Below are positions 38,531 through 49,400 of a stretch of 64,000 bases of DNA, piece after piece. Source of the stretch: Comamonas terrae (lineage in GTDB: Bacteria; Pseudomonadota; Gammaproteobacteria; Burkholderiales; Burkholderiaceae_C); NCBI RefSeq assembly GCF_001544075.1, contig NZ_BCNT01000001.1:186001-250000 (forward strand), in the 5' to 3' direction. The stretch's first letter is position 1. The number at the start of each line of letters is the position of its first letter. The notes under the pieces were generated by a model, which saw only the letters and a list, made by a program, of their open reading frames with translations, was not told where the DNA came from and searched no databases. The position numbers and the translations under genes are program-made.

Positions 38531-38562
38531 TGCCCCGCTGTCCGGCCGCGGGGCATTTTTTT
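38531..38562 (+). terminator. Terminator after the kinase-dehydrogenase pair
   Basis: TGCCCCGC pairs with GCGGGGCA around a 9-base loop, followed by seven T. Confidence 0.9.
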
Positions 38563-38708
38563 ACGCGGCCATTTCAGCTTGCTGCATTTTTCATAGCTCA
38601 TGGCGCAAGCCGTATGCAGGAATAACAATTAAGAACAAACGGATATGAATACAGGCATGCGCCAGACGCTACCTGAAAGATAGCAAGCAGGCATTTTTCC
38701 CACACCAC

Positions 38709-38746
38709 AAAAAAGCGCCTGACCCCGGCCAGGTCAGGCGTTTTTT
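38709..38746 (-). terminator. Bidirectional terminator after the chemoreceptor gene
   Basis: CGCCTGACC (38716-38724) and GGTCAGGCG (38732-38740) form a 9-bp stem with a 7-base loop, with A-runs on the left and six T on the right. It ends the minus-strand chemoreceptor transcript and can also stop transcription from the left. Confidence 0.9.
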
Positions 38747-38801
38747 CACGAATGGCGCAGCGCGGGGGCTGCCAGCACTTCCTTGCGTCCTGCGTGCGGG
38801 C

Positions 38802-40565
38802 CTAGAAGCTCTCCCACTCCCCCTCGTCGGCGGTCGCGGCCTTGCTCTGGCCGGACAGGGTCTTGGTCGCAGCAGGGGCCATCTTGGCAGGCGCCGACTT
38901 TGCCGCGGCCGCCTTGGCAGGGACAGGCTGCGCCGGCCGGACTGCCGGTGCCTTGGCGACGGCAGGAGCGGCTGCAGCGGCACGGGCCGGAGCCAGTGCC
39001 GGCGTTGCGCCCTGGTAGGCGCCGAGCTTGAAGAAGCCCACCACCTCGGCCAATGCCGTTGCCTGGCCGCGCAGCGCATCGGTGGCTGCGGCAGCCTCTT
39101 CCACCAGGGCTGCATTCTGCTGCGTCATCTGGTCCATCTGCGTCACGGCCTGGGACACCTGCTCGATGCCCGAGGTCTGCTCATGGCTGGCTGCGGAGAT
39201 TTCGCCCATGATGTCCGTCACGCGGCGCACGCTCAGCACGATCTCGTCCATGGTGCGGCCGGCCTCCTCGACCTGGCTGCTGCCTTCCTGCACCTTGGTC
39301 ACGGAGTCGTCGATCAGCTGCTTGATCTGCTTGGCCGCCTCGGCCGAGCGCTGGGCCAGCGTGCGCACTTCGGAAGCCACCACCGCAAAGCCGCGACCCT
39401 GCTCGCCGGCCCGCGCCGCTTCGACCGCGGCATTGAGCGCCAGGATATTGGTCTGAAAGGCGATCGAGTCGATCACGCCGATGATGTCCACGATCTTGCG
39501 CGAGGCATCGTTGATGGCCGACATGGTCTGCACCACCTGGGACACGGCCGCGCCGCCGCGCACGGCCACCTGGGAGGCCGCCGAGGCCATTTGGTTGGCC
39601 TGCTGGGCATTGGCACCGTTTTGCTGCACGGTGGAAGTCAGCTCCTCCATGGATGCCGCGGTTTCCTCCAGCGAACTGGCCTGCTGCTCGGTGCGCGAGG
39701 ACAGGTCCTGGTTGCCCATGGCGATCTGGCTGCTGGCCGAGGCAATGGAGTCCGTGCCCTGGCGCACCTCGCTCACGATGCGCTGCAGGCTGGTATTCAT
39801 GGACTTCAGGGCCTGCAGCAGCTGGCCGACTTCGTCGGTGCTGTGCGGCTCGATCTTGCCGCTCAGGTCGCCTTCGGCCACCCGCTGCGCCAGCTGCACG
39901 GCCGACTGCAGCGGCCGGGCGATGGAGCGCGCGATCAGCACGGCCAGCGCAATGCCCACGGCGATGGAGCCCAGCACCAGGGCGCCGATCCACCAGCGTG
40001 CGGAAGCATACAGGTCGTCGCCCTCCTGGTTGGTACGGTCCACGTCACGGCTGTTGATCTCGGTCAGCGCATCCAGCTGGGCATTGATGCCGCGGCTGAT
40101 TTGCACCGACTCGCCCCGCAATATGGCCGCAGCCTCGTCGTTGCGCTGCATGTGGGACAGCTCGACCACCTTGGCGGTCTGCTGCGCATAGCGCTGCAGA
40201 TCCTTGCCGATGCCCTCCAGCAGCTCGCGCTCCTTGGCTGTCTCGACGTACTGGGCATAGGCCTGGTGGTTCTTGAGCAGCTCGTCCCACAGCTTGGGCA
40301 TGGTCTTGTCGTAGACCGCCATTTCCGCCGGCTCGGTGGCCATCACGTGCTGCATGGTCTGGGAACGGTAGCGCTGCAGCTGGTAGCGCATGTCCTGCAA
40401 TGTGCGGGCTGCAGGCATCCAGTGCGTGGCCAGGTCGGTGGCGGTCTGGTTGACCTTGGCGATCTGGAACAGGGCAAAGACGCCCGAACAGGCGCTGAGC
40501 ACCAGAATGAACACAAACGAAGCCAACAGCTTGTTCGCCAGTTTGAGATTGCGAAAGAAAGTCAT
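38802..40565 (-). CDS. Methyl-accepting chemotaxis protein
   Basis: A 587-residue chemoreceptor. Transmembrane segment 1 (about 12-32) and 2 (about 190-213, WIGALVLGSIAVGIALAVLIA) bracket a helical periplasmic sensor domain of four-helix type. A HAMP linker (about 214-265) and a long signalling coiled coil follow, with the hairpin tip ILALNAAVEAARAGEQGRGF. The C-terminal 70 residues are an Ala/Pro-rich tether ending in EWESF, which matches the xWxxF pentapeptide that recruits CheR/CheB. Ligand unknown. Start: ATG at 40565, giving a normal short cytoplasmic N-terminus (TFFRNLKLANKLL). Confidence 0.93.
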   Translation of the reverse strand: MTFFRNLKLANKLLASFVFILVLSACSGVFALFQIAKVNQTATDLATHWMPAARTLQDMRYQLQRYRSQTMQHVMATEPAEMAVYDKTMPKLWDELLKNHQAYAQYVETAKERELLEGIGKDLQRYAQQTAKVVELSHMQRNDEAAAILRGESVQISRGINAQLDALTEINSRDVDRTNQEGDDLYASARWWIGALVLGSIAVGIALAVLIARSIARPLQSAVQLAQRVAEGDLSGKIEPHSTDEVGQLLQALKSMNTSLQRIVSEVRQGTDSIASASSQIAMGNQDLSSRTEQQASSLEETAASMEELTSTVQQNGANAQQANQMASAASQVAVRGGAAVSQVVQTMSAINDASRKIVDIIGVIDSIAFQTNILALNAAVEAARAGEQGRGFAVVASEVRTLAQRSAEAAKQIKQLIDDSVTKVQEGSSQVEEAGRTMDEIVLSVRRVTDIMGEISAASHEQTSGIEQVSQAVTQMDQMTQQNAALVEEAAAATDALRGQATALAEVVGFFKLGAYQGATPALAPARAAAAAPAVAKAPAVRPAQPVPAKAAAAKSAPAKMAPAATKTLSGQSKAATADEGEWESF

Positions 40566-40922
40566 AGGGAGGCGGGCGCCGCAATTGCCGACCGAAGGGC
40601 TGGCGCCATACAAGAAACGGTGAACAGGGACTCAATACAGCTTCCAGCCCGGGCCCGGAACAACCTGCTTCAGGCCGCTGCCCTGCCGTGCATCCGCTTG
40701 CCAATGGCCGGATCGAAAGCTATGGCAGGCTTTTCGGCAGAAGCCGCCAATGCTTGAGCTTTGGCATTCTAGGCTCCATTTGTTAATTTATGTGACAACA
40801 GTTTTCGCAAAAAACCGCACTTTTCGTCCAACCTGCCCGTGACATTGGCGGGCCATTGCCTCCCATGTGCGCTGCGCATGAGAAAATCGAAAGCTATCTT
40901 TAAAGAACACAACGGACACACC
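40566..40922. other. Divergent intergenic region between chemoreceptor and prfB
   Basis: These 357 bases hold the possible sigma-28 promoter of the chemoreceptor (40731-40757) and, nearer prfB, an AT-rich stretch (about 40765-40830). The prfB promoter is presumably there but no pair of boxes stands out. No gene was seen. Confidence 0.5.
40731..40757 (-). promoter_or_regulatory. Possible sigma-28 (FliA) promoter of the chemoreceptor
   Basis: On the minus strand TCAAGCAT (40757-40750), 11 bases, then GCCGAAAA (40738-40731). The consensus is TAAAGTTT-N11-GCCGATAA: five of eight and seven of eight positions match with the exact spacing. It lies about 165 bases upstream of the ATG. Confidence 0.45.
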
Positions 40923-42027
40923 ATGGAAGCAGAACGCGTCAACTCTATCGGCAACACCCTCGAAGATCTGTCCGAGCGCACGGCGGATCTACGGAGGTAT
41001 CTTTGACTACGATGCCAAGTACGAACGCCTGCGCACGGTAAACGCATCGCTGGAAGACCCCAACGTCTGGAACGACCCCAAGAAGGCCCAGGAGCTGGGC
41101 AAGGAAAAGAAGTCCCTGGACTCGGTCGTGCTGACGCTGCAAAAGCTCACCAGCGAGCTGGCCGACAACTCCGAGCTCTTCGAGATGAGCAAGGAAGAAG
41201 GCGACGATGCCGGCCTTGAGACCATCGAGGCCGAGGCCGCCAAGCTGCGCCCGCTGATCGAGGAGCTCGAGTTCCGCCGCATGTTCAGCAACGAGGCCGA
41301 TCCGCTCAACTGTTTCATCGACATCCAGGCCGGCGCCGGCGGTACCGAAGCCTGCGACTGGGCCAGCATGCTGCTGCGCCAGTACCTGAAGTACGCCGAG
41401 CGCAAGGGCTTCAAGGCCACGGTGGAAGAAGAAACCCCGGGTGACGTGGCCGGCATCAAGAGCGCGACCATCAAGGTGGAAGGCGAATACGCCTACGGCC
41501 TGCTGCGCACCGAAACCGGCGTGCACCGCCTGGTGCGCAAGAGCCCGTTCGACTCCTCGGGCGGCCGCCACACCAGCTTCTCCTCGCTGTTCGTCTACCC
41601 CGAGATCGACGACTCCATCGAGATCAACATCAACCCGGCCGACGTGCGCACCGACACCTACCGCGCCTCGGGCGCCGGCGGCCAGCACATCAACAAGACC
41701 GACTCGGCCGTTCGCCTGACGCACATCCCCACGGGTATCGTGGTGCAATGCCAGGATGGCCGCAGCCAGCACAGCAACCGCGACGTGGCATGGCAGCGCC
41801 TGCGCTCGCGCCTGTATGACTTCGAGATGCGCAAGCGCATGGAAGAGCAGCAGAAGCTGGAGGACACCAAGACCGACGTGGGCTGGGGCCACCAGATCCG
41901 CTCCTATGTGCTGGACAGCAGCCGCATCAAGGACCTGCGCACCAACGTGGAAGTCTCTGCCACCCAGAAGGTGCTGGACGGCGATCTGGACGTGTTCATC
42001 GAAGCCTCGCTCAAGCAAGGCCTCTGA
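40923..42027 (+). CDS. prfB: Peptide chain release factor 2, with programmed +1 frameshift
   Basis: RF2 (367 residues after the frameshift) releases peptides at UGA and UAA. Translation starts at ATG 40923 and reads 27 codons to CTT (41001-41003) followed by in-frame TGA (41004-41006). A +1 shift continues from GAC at 41005 to the stop at 42027. The stop-recognition tripeptide SPF ([10 protein letters not shown]) and the catalytic GGQ ([14 protein letters not shown]) are both present. Taking only the second frame from ATG 41128 would lose the N-terminal domain. The frameshift makes synthesis self-limiting when RF2 is abundant. Confidence 0.96.
40993..41007 (+). promoter_or_regulatory. prfB programmed frameshift site
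   Basis: GGAGGT (40993-40998), AT, then CTTTGAC: an internal Shine-Dalgarno sequence just upstream of the CTT-TGA-C slip site, as in E. coli prfB. The ribosome pauses at TGA when RF2 is scarce and slips forward one base. Confidence 0.95.
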
Positions 42028-42047
42028 TCCCTTCGAAAGGAATCGAT

Positions 42048-44780
42048 ATGCTGCAACTGCGTGACGGGCAAGCCCCTGCCACCGCCATCCATCGCGCCGA
42101 CTACCAGGCCCCCTCCTGGTGGATCGACACGGTGGACCTGACCTTTGACCTGGACCCCGCCAAGACCCGCGTGCTCAACAAGATGCGCGTGCGCCGCAAC
42201 CCCGACGTGGCGGCCCAGCCGCTGCGCCTGGACGGCGACGAGCTGAACCTGGCGCGCGTGCTGGTCAACGGCGCGGGCACCTCGTTCAAGATGGACGGCG
42301 ACCAGCTGGTGCTGGAGAACCTGCCCGAAGGCGGCGAGCCCGTGGAGCTGGAGATCTTCACCACCTGCGCGCCCATCAAGAACACCAAGCTCATGGGCCT
42401 GTACGTGAGCGAGGACACGTTCTTCACGCAGTGCGAGGCCGAGGGCTTTCGCCGCATCACCTACTTCCTGGACCGCCCCGACGTCATGGCCATGTACACC
42501 GTGACCCTGCGCGCCAGCAAGGCCCAGTACCCGGTGCTGCTGTCCAACGGCAACCTGGTGGAGTCCGGCGAGCTGGAGGACGGCCGCCACTTCGCCAGGT
42601 GGGTGGACCCGCACAAGAAGCCCAGCTACCTGTTCGCCCTGGTGGCGGGCAAGCTGGTCGCACGCGAGCAGCAGATCAGGAGCCGCGCCGGCAACGAGCA
42701 CCTGCTGCAGGTCTTCGTACGCCCTGGCGATCTGGAAAAGACCGAACACGCGATGCATTCGCTCATGCACGCGATTGCATGGGACGAGGCCCGATTCGGC
42801 CTGTCGCTGGACCTGGACCGTTTCATGATCGTCGCCACCAGCGACTTCAACATGGGCGCCATGGAAAACAAGGGCCTGAACATCTTCAACACGAAATATG
42901 TTCTGGCCAGCCAGGCCACGGCCACCGACGTGGACTACGCCAACATCGAGTCCGTCGTCGGCCACGAGTACTTCCACAACTGGACCGGCAACCGCGTCAC
43001 CTGCCGCGACTGGTTCCAGCTGTCGCTCAAGGAGGGGCTGACCGTCTTCCGCGACCAGGAATTCTCGATGGACATGGCCGGCACGCCTTCGGCGCGCGCC
43101 GTCAAGCGCATCGACGACGTGCGCGTGCTGCGCACCGTGCAGTTCCCCGAGGATGCCGGCCCCATGGCCCATCCCGTGCGCCCGGACAGCTATATCGAGA
43201 TCAACAACTTCTACACGGTCACGATCTACGAAAAAGGCGCCGAAGTCGTGCGCATGCAGCACAACCTGGTGGGCCGCGAAGGCTTTGCCAGGGGCATGAA
43301 GCTGTATTTCGAGCGCCACGACGGCCAGGCCGTGACCTGCGACGATTTCTCCCAGGCCATTGCCGACGCCAATCCCGGCTCCCCCCTGGCCGGCAACCTG
43401 CAGCAGTTCCGCCGCTGGTACAGCCAGGCCGGCACGCCGCACCTGAAGGCCGCGGGCCAGTACGATGCCGACGCCCGCACCTATACGCTGACGCTGACAC
43501 AAAGCTGCGCCCCCACGGCGGGCCAGAGCGAGAAGCTGCCCTTCGTCATTCCCGTGCAGATGGGCCTGCTCACGGCCGGCGGCCGGGAAATCGCGCTGCA
43601 GCTGGAGGGCGAGGATGCCGGTCAGGCCGCCCACAGCCGCATGCTGGTAGTGACCGAGCCCGAGCAGCGCTTCGTCTTCACCAACGTGCCCGAAGCCCCC
43701 GTGCCCTCGCTGCTGCGCGCCTTCAGCGCCCCCGTGGTGCTGGAGCACGACTTCAGCGATGCCGACCTGCTCACGCTGCTGGCCAACGACACCGACCCGT
43801 TCAACCAATGGGAAGCCAGCCAGCGCCTCGGACTGCGCATTGCGCTGAATGCTCTCAATTCCGCAGCTGCCAGCGCAGACACATCAAGCACCGAAGGCCA
43901 ATTCGGCACCGATCTGCTGCCGCCTGCCTTCGTGCAGGCCATGCGCAGCGTGCTGGGCGACGACAGGCTGGATCCGGCATTCAAGGACCTGGTGCTCACG
44001 CTGCCGTCCGAAAGCTATATCGCCGAACAGCTGGCCGAAGTCGATCCGCAGCGCGTGCATGCGGTGCGCGAAGCCATGCAGCTGCAGCTGGCCAGCGCGC
44101 TGCAGCCCGAATGGGAGGCCGCCTGGGAAGCCCACCGCGACACCGGCGCCTACCAGCCCGACCATGTGAGCGCCGGCCGCCGCGCGCTGGCCGGCCGCGC
44201 CCTGTCCATGCTGTGCCTGAATGCCGCCCGCACCGGCGACACGGTCTGGCCCGGCAAGGCCTACCAGCGCTGCAAGGACGCGGGCAACATGACGGACCGC
44301 ATGGCCGCCCTCGCCGCGCTGATCCATAGCGCCAGCCCGCTGGCCGAGCAGGCGCTCAAGCGCTTCCACTCCATGTTCCAGCACGACGCGCTGGTGCTGG
44401 ACAAATGGTTCGCCCTGCAAGGCGGTGCCTGCGACCGCGGCGGCAATGTGCTGCCGGCCGTCAAGGCGCTGATGAAGCATCCGGACTTCCAGCTCAAGAA
44501 CCCCAACCGCGCGCGCAGCCTGATCTTCAGCTACTGCAGCAACCCGGGCGCCTTCCACCGCGCCGATGCGGCCGGCTACGTGTTCTGGAGCGACCGCGTG
44601 ATCGAGATCGACGGCTTCAACCCGCAGGTCGCGGCCCGCCTGGCCCGCGTGCTGGACCGCTGGAAGAAGCTGGCCGAACCCTACCGCACCGCCGCCCGCG
44701 AAGCCATTGCGCGCGTGGCCGCCAAGCCCGATCTGTCCAACGACGTGCGCGAAGTCGTGACGCGCGCGCTGGCCGACTGA
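42048..44780 (+). CDS. pepN: Aminopeptidase N (M1 metallopeptidase)
   Basis: A 910-residue zinc aminopeptidase that removes N-terminal residues from peptides in the cytoplasm. GAMEN (residues 270-274) recognises the substrate N-terminus. HEYFH (306-310) with Glu329 binds zinc. The length and the C-terminal helical domain match the proteobacterial PepN type. Start: ATG at 42048 after GAAAGGA, 20 bases downstream of prfB, so it may be partly cotranscribed. The next gene starts four bases after its stop. Confidence 0.96.
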   Translation: MLQLRDGQAPATAIHRADYQAPSWWIDTVDLTFDLDPAKTRVLNKMRVRRNPDVAAQPLRLDGDELNLARVLVNGAGTSFKMDGDQLVLENLPEGGEPVELEIFTTCAPIKNTKLMGLYVSEDTFFTQCEAEGFRRITYFLDRPDVMAMYTVTLRASKAQYPVLLSNGNLVESGELEDGRHFARWVDPHKKPSYLFALVAGKLVAREQQIRSRAGNEHLLQVFVRPGDLEKTEHAMHSLMHAIAWDEARFGLSLDLDRFMIVATSDFNMGAMENKGLNIFNTKYVLASQATATDVDYANIESVVGHEYFHNWTGNRVTCRDWFQLSLKEGLTVFRDQEFSMDMAGTPSARAVKRIDDVRVLRTVQFPEDAGPMAHPVRPDSYIEINNFYTVTIYEKGAEVVRMQHNLVGREGFARGMKLYFERHDGQAVTCDDFSQAIADANPGSPLAGNLQQFRRWYSQAGTPHLKAAGQYDADARTYTLTLTQSCAPTAGQSEKLPFVIPVQMGLLTAGGREIALQLEGEDAGQAAHSRMLVVTEPEQRFVFTNVPEAPVPSLLRAFSAPVVLEHDFSDADLLTLLANDTDPFNQWEASQRLGLRIALNALNSAAASADTSSTEGQFGTDLLPPAFVQAMRSVLGDDRLDPAFKDLVLTLPSESYIAEQLAEVDPQRVHAVREAMQLQLASALQPEWEAAWEAHRDTGAYQPDHVSAGRRALAGRALSMLCLNAARTGDTVWPGKAYQRCKDAGNMTDRMAALAALIHSASPLAEQALKRFHSMFQHDALVLDKWFALQGGACDRGGNVLPAVKALMKHPDFQLKNPNRARSLIFSYCSNPGAFHRADAAGYVFWSDRVIEIDGFNPQVAARLARVLDRWKKLAEPYRTAAREAIARVAAKPDLSNDVREVVTRALAD

Positions 44781-44784
44781 CCGC

Positions 44785-45816
44785 ATGCCGCTGCCGGATC
44801 TGCTGCGCCGCTATGCCGGCCTGGGCCTGAAGGCTCTGGCCGGTGCGGGCATCGGCGCCTCCAGCCTCGCGCTGGCCGCGCCGTCCGCCGGCCCGGCCAA
44901 GGCCTTCGAGGCGCGCTTTGCACCGCTCTACACCACCGTCTTCACCGAGGGCGGCACGTTCAGCGGAAGCGCCATGAGCGCCGACCTCCAGGCGCTGGAG
45001 CCACTGCTGCGCCAGCCAGGCACCGCCGCGCGCGACATCTTCCGGCTCTACTACACCGAAGCCAGCGTCTACGCGCGCCGCGGCATGCCTGAGGAGGCGG
45101 CCGCAGCCGCACGCAGGGCCCTGGCCGCCCTGCCCGAGCCCGGCTCCGCGGAACTGGCCTATCCGCACTTTTTCCTGCGCCACTCCAGCATCCGCTGGCT
45201 GGCAGACAGCGGCCAGCACGATGCCGCGCTGAAGCTGGTGCACAGCATCCAGGCCCGCTATCCGCTGCAGCGCATCGCCAGCCTGCCCCCTGAAATGCGC
45301 TGGGACTCCAGTGGTGCCGAGCCGCGGGCCCGCGACTTTCCTTCGCAGCTGCAGATCCTCGGCGTATATGAGGACGAAGCTTATGTGCTGCACGAACAAG
45401 GCCGATACCGCGAAGCCAAGCAGGCCAATATGCGCCTGCTGGCCGTCGCACGCGAGCGCCTCAAGGCGCTGGGCATGCCGCAGCAACTGCGCGGCGTGCT
45501 GACCAATATCGCGCAGAACTGCTATGAACTGGGCGAACTGGACGAAGCCCGTGCGTATCTGCAGGAGCGCCTGCAGATCGCCCTGGCGGCGCAGGACGAT
45601 GCCACCGTCTACGATTGCTATTTCCAGCTCATGGTGCTGGCCCATGAACAGGGCCAGCCGCAGCAGGCCCGCCAGTGGCTGTCCCGGTACGGGCAGCATG
45701 CGCAGATGCGCCGCGATGGCGAGCAGCTGGCGCGGGCCAGGGAGCTGCAAGCCGAGCTCGAAAGCCGGCAGCCCCGGCGCCAGCCCTCCGTGGAAGACCG
45801 CCGGACTGCCCCATGA
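44785..45816 (+). CDS. TPR-like exported hypothetical protein
   Basis: A 343-residue protein with a signal peptide (hydrophobic region about 12-32, ending SLALAAP). It is followed by mostly alpha-helical sequence with TPR-like units (AASVYARRG-type, DEAYVLHEQGRYREAKQANMRLL, NIAQNCYELGELDEARAYL, QLMVLAHEQGQPQQARQWL). These repeats usually bind proteins. No family name is certain. It begins four bases after pepN and 49 bases before fbp, so it is likely part of one transcript. Nothing in it suggests an enzyme. Confidence 0.75.
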   Translation: MPLPDLLRRYAGLGLKALAGAGIGASSLALAAPSAGPAKAFEARFAPLYTTVFTEGGTFSGSAMSADLQALEPLLRQPGTAARDIFRLYYTEASVYARRGMPEEAAAAARRALAALPEPGSAELAYPHFFLRHSSIRWLADSGQHDAALKLVHSIQARYPLQRIASLPPEMRWDSSGAEPRARDFPSQLQILGVYEDEAYVLHEQGRYREAKQANMRLLAVARERLKALGMPQQLRGVLTNIAQNCYELGELDEARAYLQERLQIALAAQDDATVYDCYFQLMVLAHEQGQPQQARQWLSRYGQHAQMRRDGEQLARARELQAELESRQPRRQPSVEDRRTAP

Positions 45817-45865
45817 TTTTTTCGATCCCGAGCGGATCAGCCGCGAATTTTTAAGGAGTTGAACC

Positions 45866-46873
45866 ATGAAGAAAAACATCAGCCTGACCCGCTATCTGGT
45901 CGAGCAGCAACGCGTGGACGGCCTGATCCCCGGCCAGCTGCGCCTGCTGCTGGAAGTGGTGGCCCGCGCCTGCAAGCGCATCAGCTTTGCCGTGAACAAG
46001 GGCGAACTGGGCGAAGTCATGGGCACGGCCGGCAGCGAGAACGTGCAGGGCGAAGTGCAGAAGAAGCTGGACATCATCGCCAACGAAACCCTGATCGAAG
46101 CCAATGAATGGGGCGGCCACCTGGCGGCCATGGCCTCGGAGGAAATGGAAGGCATCTACGTGGTGCCCAACCGCTACCCCCAGGGCGAATACCTGCTGAT
46201 GTTCGACCCCCTGGACGGCTCGTCCAACATCGACATCAACATGTCCATCGGCACCATCTTCAGCGTGCTCAAGAAACCCGAAGGCCATCCCGGCGTGACC
46301 GAGGAGGACTTCATGCAGCCCGGCACCCAGCAGGTGGCGGCAGGCTACTGCATCTACGGCCCCCAGACCACGCTGGTGCTGACCGTGGGCGACGGCGTGT
46401 CCATGTTCACGCTGGACCGCGAGCAAGGTTCCTTCATCCTGATCGAGGAAAACGTCAAGATTCCCGAGGACACCAAGGAATTCGCGATCAACATGTCCAA
46501 CATGCGCCACTGGGACGAGCCGGTGAAGCGCTACGTTCAGGAGTGCCTGGCCGGCGAAGAAGGCCCGCGCGGCAAGAACTTCAACATGCGCTGGGTCGCA
46601 GCCATGGTGGCCGATGTACACCGCATTCTGTGCCGCGGCGGCATCTTCATGTACCCCTGGGACAAGCGCGAGCCCCAGAAGGCCGGCAAGCTGCGCCTGA
46701 TGTACGAAGCCAATCCCATGAGCTGGCTGGTCGAACAGGCCGGCGGCGCCGCCACCAACGGCAGGCAGCGCATCCTGGAAATCCAGCCCACACAGCTGCA
46801 CGAGCGCGTCAGCGTGATTCTCGGCTCCAAGAACGAAGTGGAGCGAGTGACCCGTTATCACTCCGAGGCCTGA
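45866..46873 (+). CDS. fbp: Fructose-1,6-bisphosphatase, class 1
   Basis: A 335-residue enzyme hydrolysing fructose 1,6-bisphosphate to fructose 6-phosphate in gluconeogenesis. The metal/substrate block [19 protein letters not shown] is at about residue 115. Other class 1 blocks are [23 protein letters not shown] and GGIFMYPWD, and the C-terminal [19 protein letters not shown]. Start: ATG at 45866 after AAGGAG. It fits growth on acids rather than sugars. A tRNA gene follows 26 bases after its stop. Confidence 0.96.
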   Translation: MKKNISLTRYLVEQQRVDGLIPGQLRLLLEVVARACKRISFAVNKGELGEVMGTAGSENVQGEVQKKLDIIANETLIEANEWGGHLAAMASEEMEGIYVVPNRYPQGEYLLMFDPLDGSSNIDINMSIGTIFSVLKKPEGHPGVTEEDFMQPGTQQVAAGYCIYGPQTTLVLTVGDGVSMFTLDREQGSFILIEENVKIPEDTKEFAINMSNMRHWDEPVKRYVQECLAGEEGPRGKNFNMRWVAAMVADVHRILCRGGIFMYPWDKREPQKAGKLRLMYEANPMSWLVEQAGGAATNGRQRILEIQPTQLHERVSVILGSKNEVERVTRYHSEA

Positions 46874-46882
46874 TTTTCACGC

Positions 46883-46888
46883 TATAAT
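46883..46888 (+). promoter_or_regulatory. -10 box of the tRNA-Thr gene
   Basis: A perfect TATAAT lies 11 bases before the mature 5' end of the tRNA. No good -35 box is seen at the usual distance. Confidence 0.6.
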
Positions 46889-46899
46889 CTTGTTCTATC

Positions 46900-46975
46900 G
46901 CCGGTGTAGCTCAGTCGGTAGAGCAGCTCATTCGTAATGAGAAGGTCGCGTGTTCGATTCATGTCTCCGGCACCA
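46900..46975 (+). tRNA. tRNA-Thr (anticodon CGU)
   Basis: A 76-base tRNA with encoded CCA. Arms: acceptor GCCGGTG/CTCCGGC, D-arm GCTC...GAGC, anticodon loop TTCGTAA (anticodon CGT, reading ACG), T-arm GCGTG-TTCGATT-CATGT. There is a T-T mismatch at acceptor positions 6-67 and a G-A at the top of the anticodon stem, plus two G-T pairs in the T-stem. All invariant bases are present, so I regard it as functional. A terminator follows. Confidence 0.93.
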
Positions 46976-46983
46976 AGGTAAGT

Positions 46984-47019
46984 AAAAAACCCCGCTATCT
47001 AAAAGTAGCGGGGTTTTTC
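46984..47019 (+). terminator. Terminator after tRNA-Thr
   Basis: AAAA-CCCCGCTA pairs with TAGCGGGG-TTTT around an 8-base loop; T-run to 47018. A-rich left side makes it bidirectional. Confidence 0.9.
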
Positions 47020-47297
47020 TTTTGGCAGTCACAGATCCACGGGCAATAGAGGACTGGACCTGCGGCAAGGCACAGGCCGAAGAGATTCACCAGCAGACCT
47101 TGTTGTTGATAGGCGCTGCAGTCAGCGCAGCAGGCCTTGGGGTAGCCGGCGAATTGGTCCGGTGCTGCAGCTTCGTCGGCTGGCTTGGCGGCTTCTGGCG
47201 GAGATAGCCTGGCGGCCGGAGGTGCCGCCATGGCCGGTGGCACTGCGGTGGTTACAGCCGTTGGAGCTGCTGCCGGTAGCGCTGCTTCTGCTGGCAT
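46995..47297 (-). CDS. Doubtful Ala/Pro- and Cys-rich small ORF
   Basis: A 100-codon frame. Residues 1-48 are Ala/Pro-rich; the second half has seven cysteines in a hydrophobic setting (YPKACCADCSAYQ, LFGLCLAAG, CPWICDCQKK). The base composition differs from that of a random shadow frame, and no gene lies opposite. However, no ribosome site precedes the ATG and the stop lies in the tRNA terminator. It may be a degraded or lineage-specific gene. Confidence 0.25.
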   Translation of the reverse strand: MPAEAALPAAAPTAVTTAVPPAMAAPPAARLSPPEAAKPADEAAAPDQFAGYPKACCADCSAYQQQGLLVNLFGLCLAAGPVLYCPWICDCQKKNPATFR

Positions 47298-47497
47298 CGC
47301 AAAAAGTTTGGAATCGGCAAATCACTGAGCCCAACCCACGCCTCCCACACTGCCCCGTAGGGAGGTAAAGCCTGCATGGCGGCATCAGCCCTCCTGTTCT
47401 TGTCCCGCCCCCTCTGAAAAGCTCCCGGAACCAGGCATCGCGTGCCATGGATTCAACGGGGCTGTGCTCTCAGGCTCTCAACCCGAAAGCCGGCAAT
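47298..47497. other. Intergenic region before the typA terminator
   Basis: Nothing recognised: no gene, repeat or clear promoter was seen in these 200 bases. Together with the doubtful ORF at 46995 this makes a gene-poor 520-base region. Confidence 0.5.
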
Positions 47498-47531
47498 AAA
47501 AAAGGCAACGTATCTGCATACGTTGCCTTTT
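47498..47531 (-). terminator. Terminator after typA
   Basis: A 14-bp perfect stem, AAAAGGCAACGTAT with ATACGTTGCCTTTT, around CTGC; on the minus strand it ends in six or more T. It lies 20 bases beyond the typA stop. Confidence 0.93.
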
Positions 47532-47551
47532 GCCAAGCAGGCCGGCGCCTA

Positions 47552-49378
<1,827 letters not shown>

Positions 49379-49400
49379 AATGTTTTCCCAATGCCGCGGC

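Larger units (their letters stand above)
38493..38801. other. Convergent intergenic region
   Basis: Between the dehydrogenase and the chemoreceptor stops lie two terminators (38531-38562 and 38709-38746). Between them is an AT-richer segment (about 38570-38700) with no recognised gene. Confidence 0.6.

Noticed and set aside
40923-41127. prfB as a pseudogene because of an in-frame TGA
   Set aside because: The TGA is at the well-known programmed frameshift site with the internal Shine-Dalgarno sequence intact.
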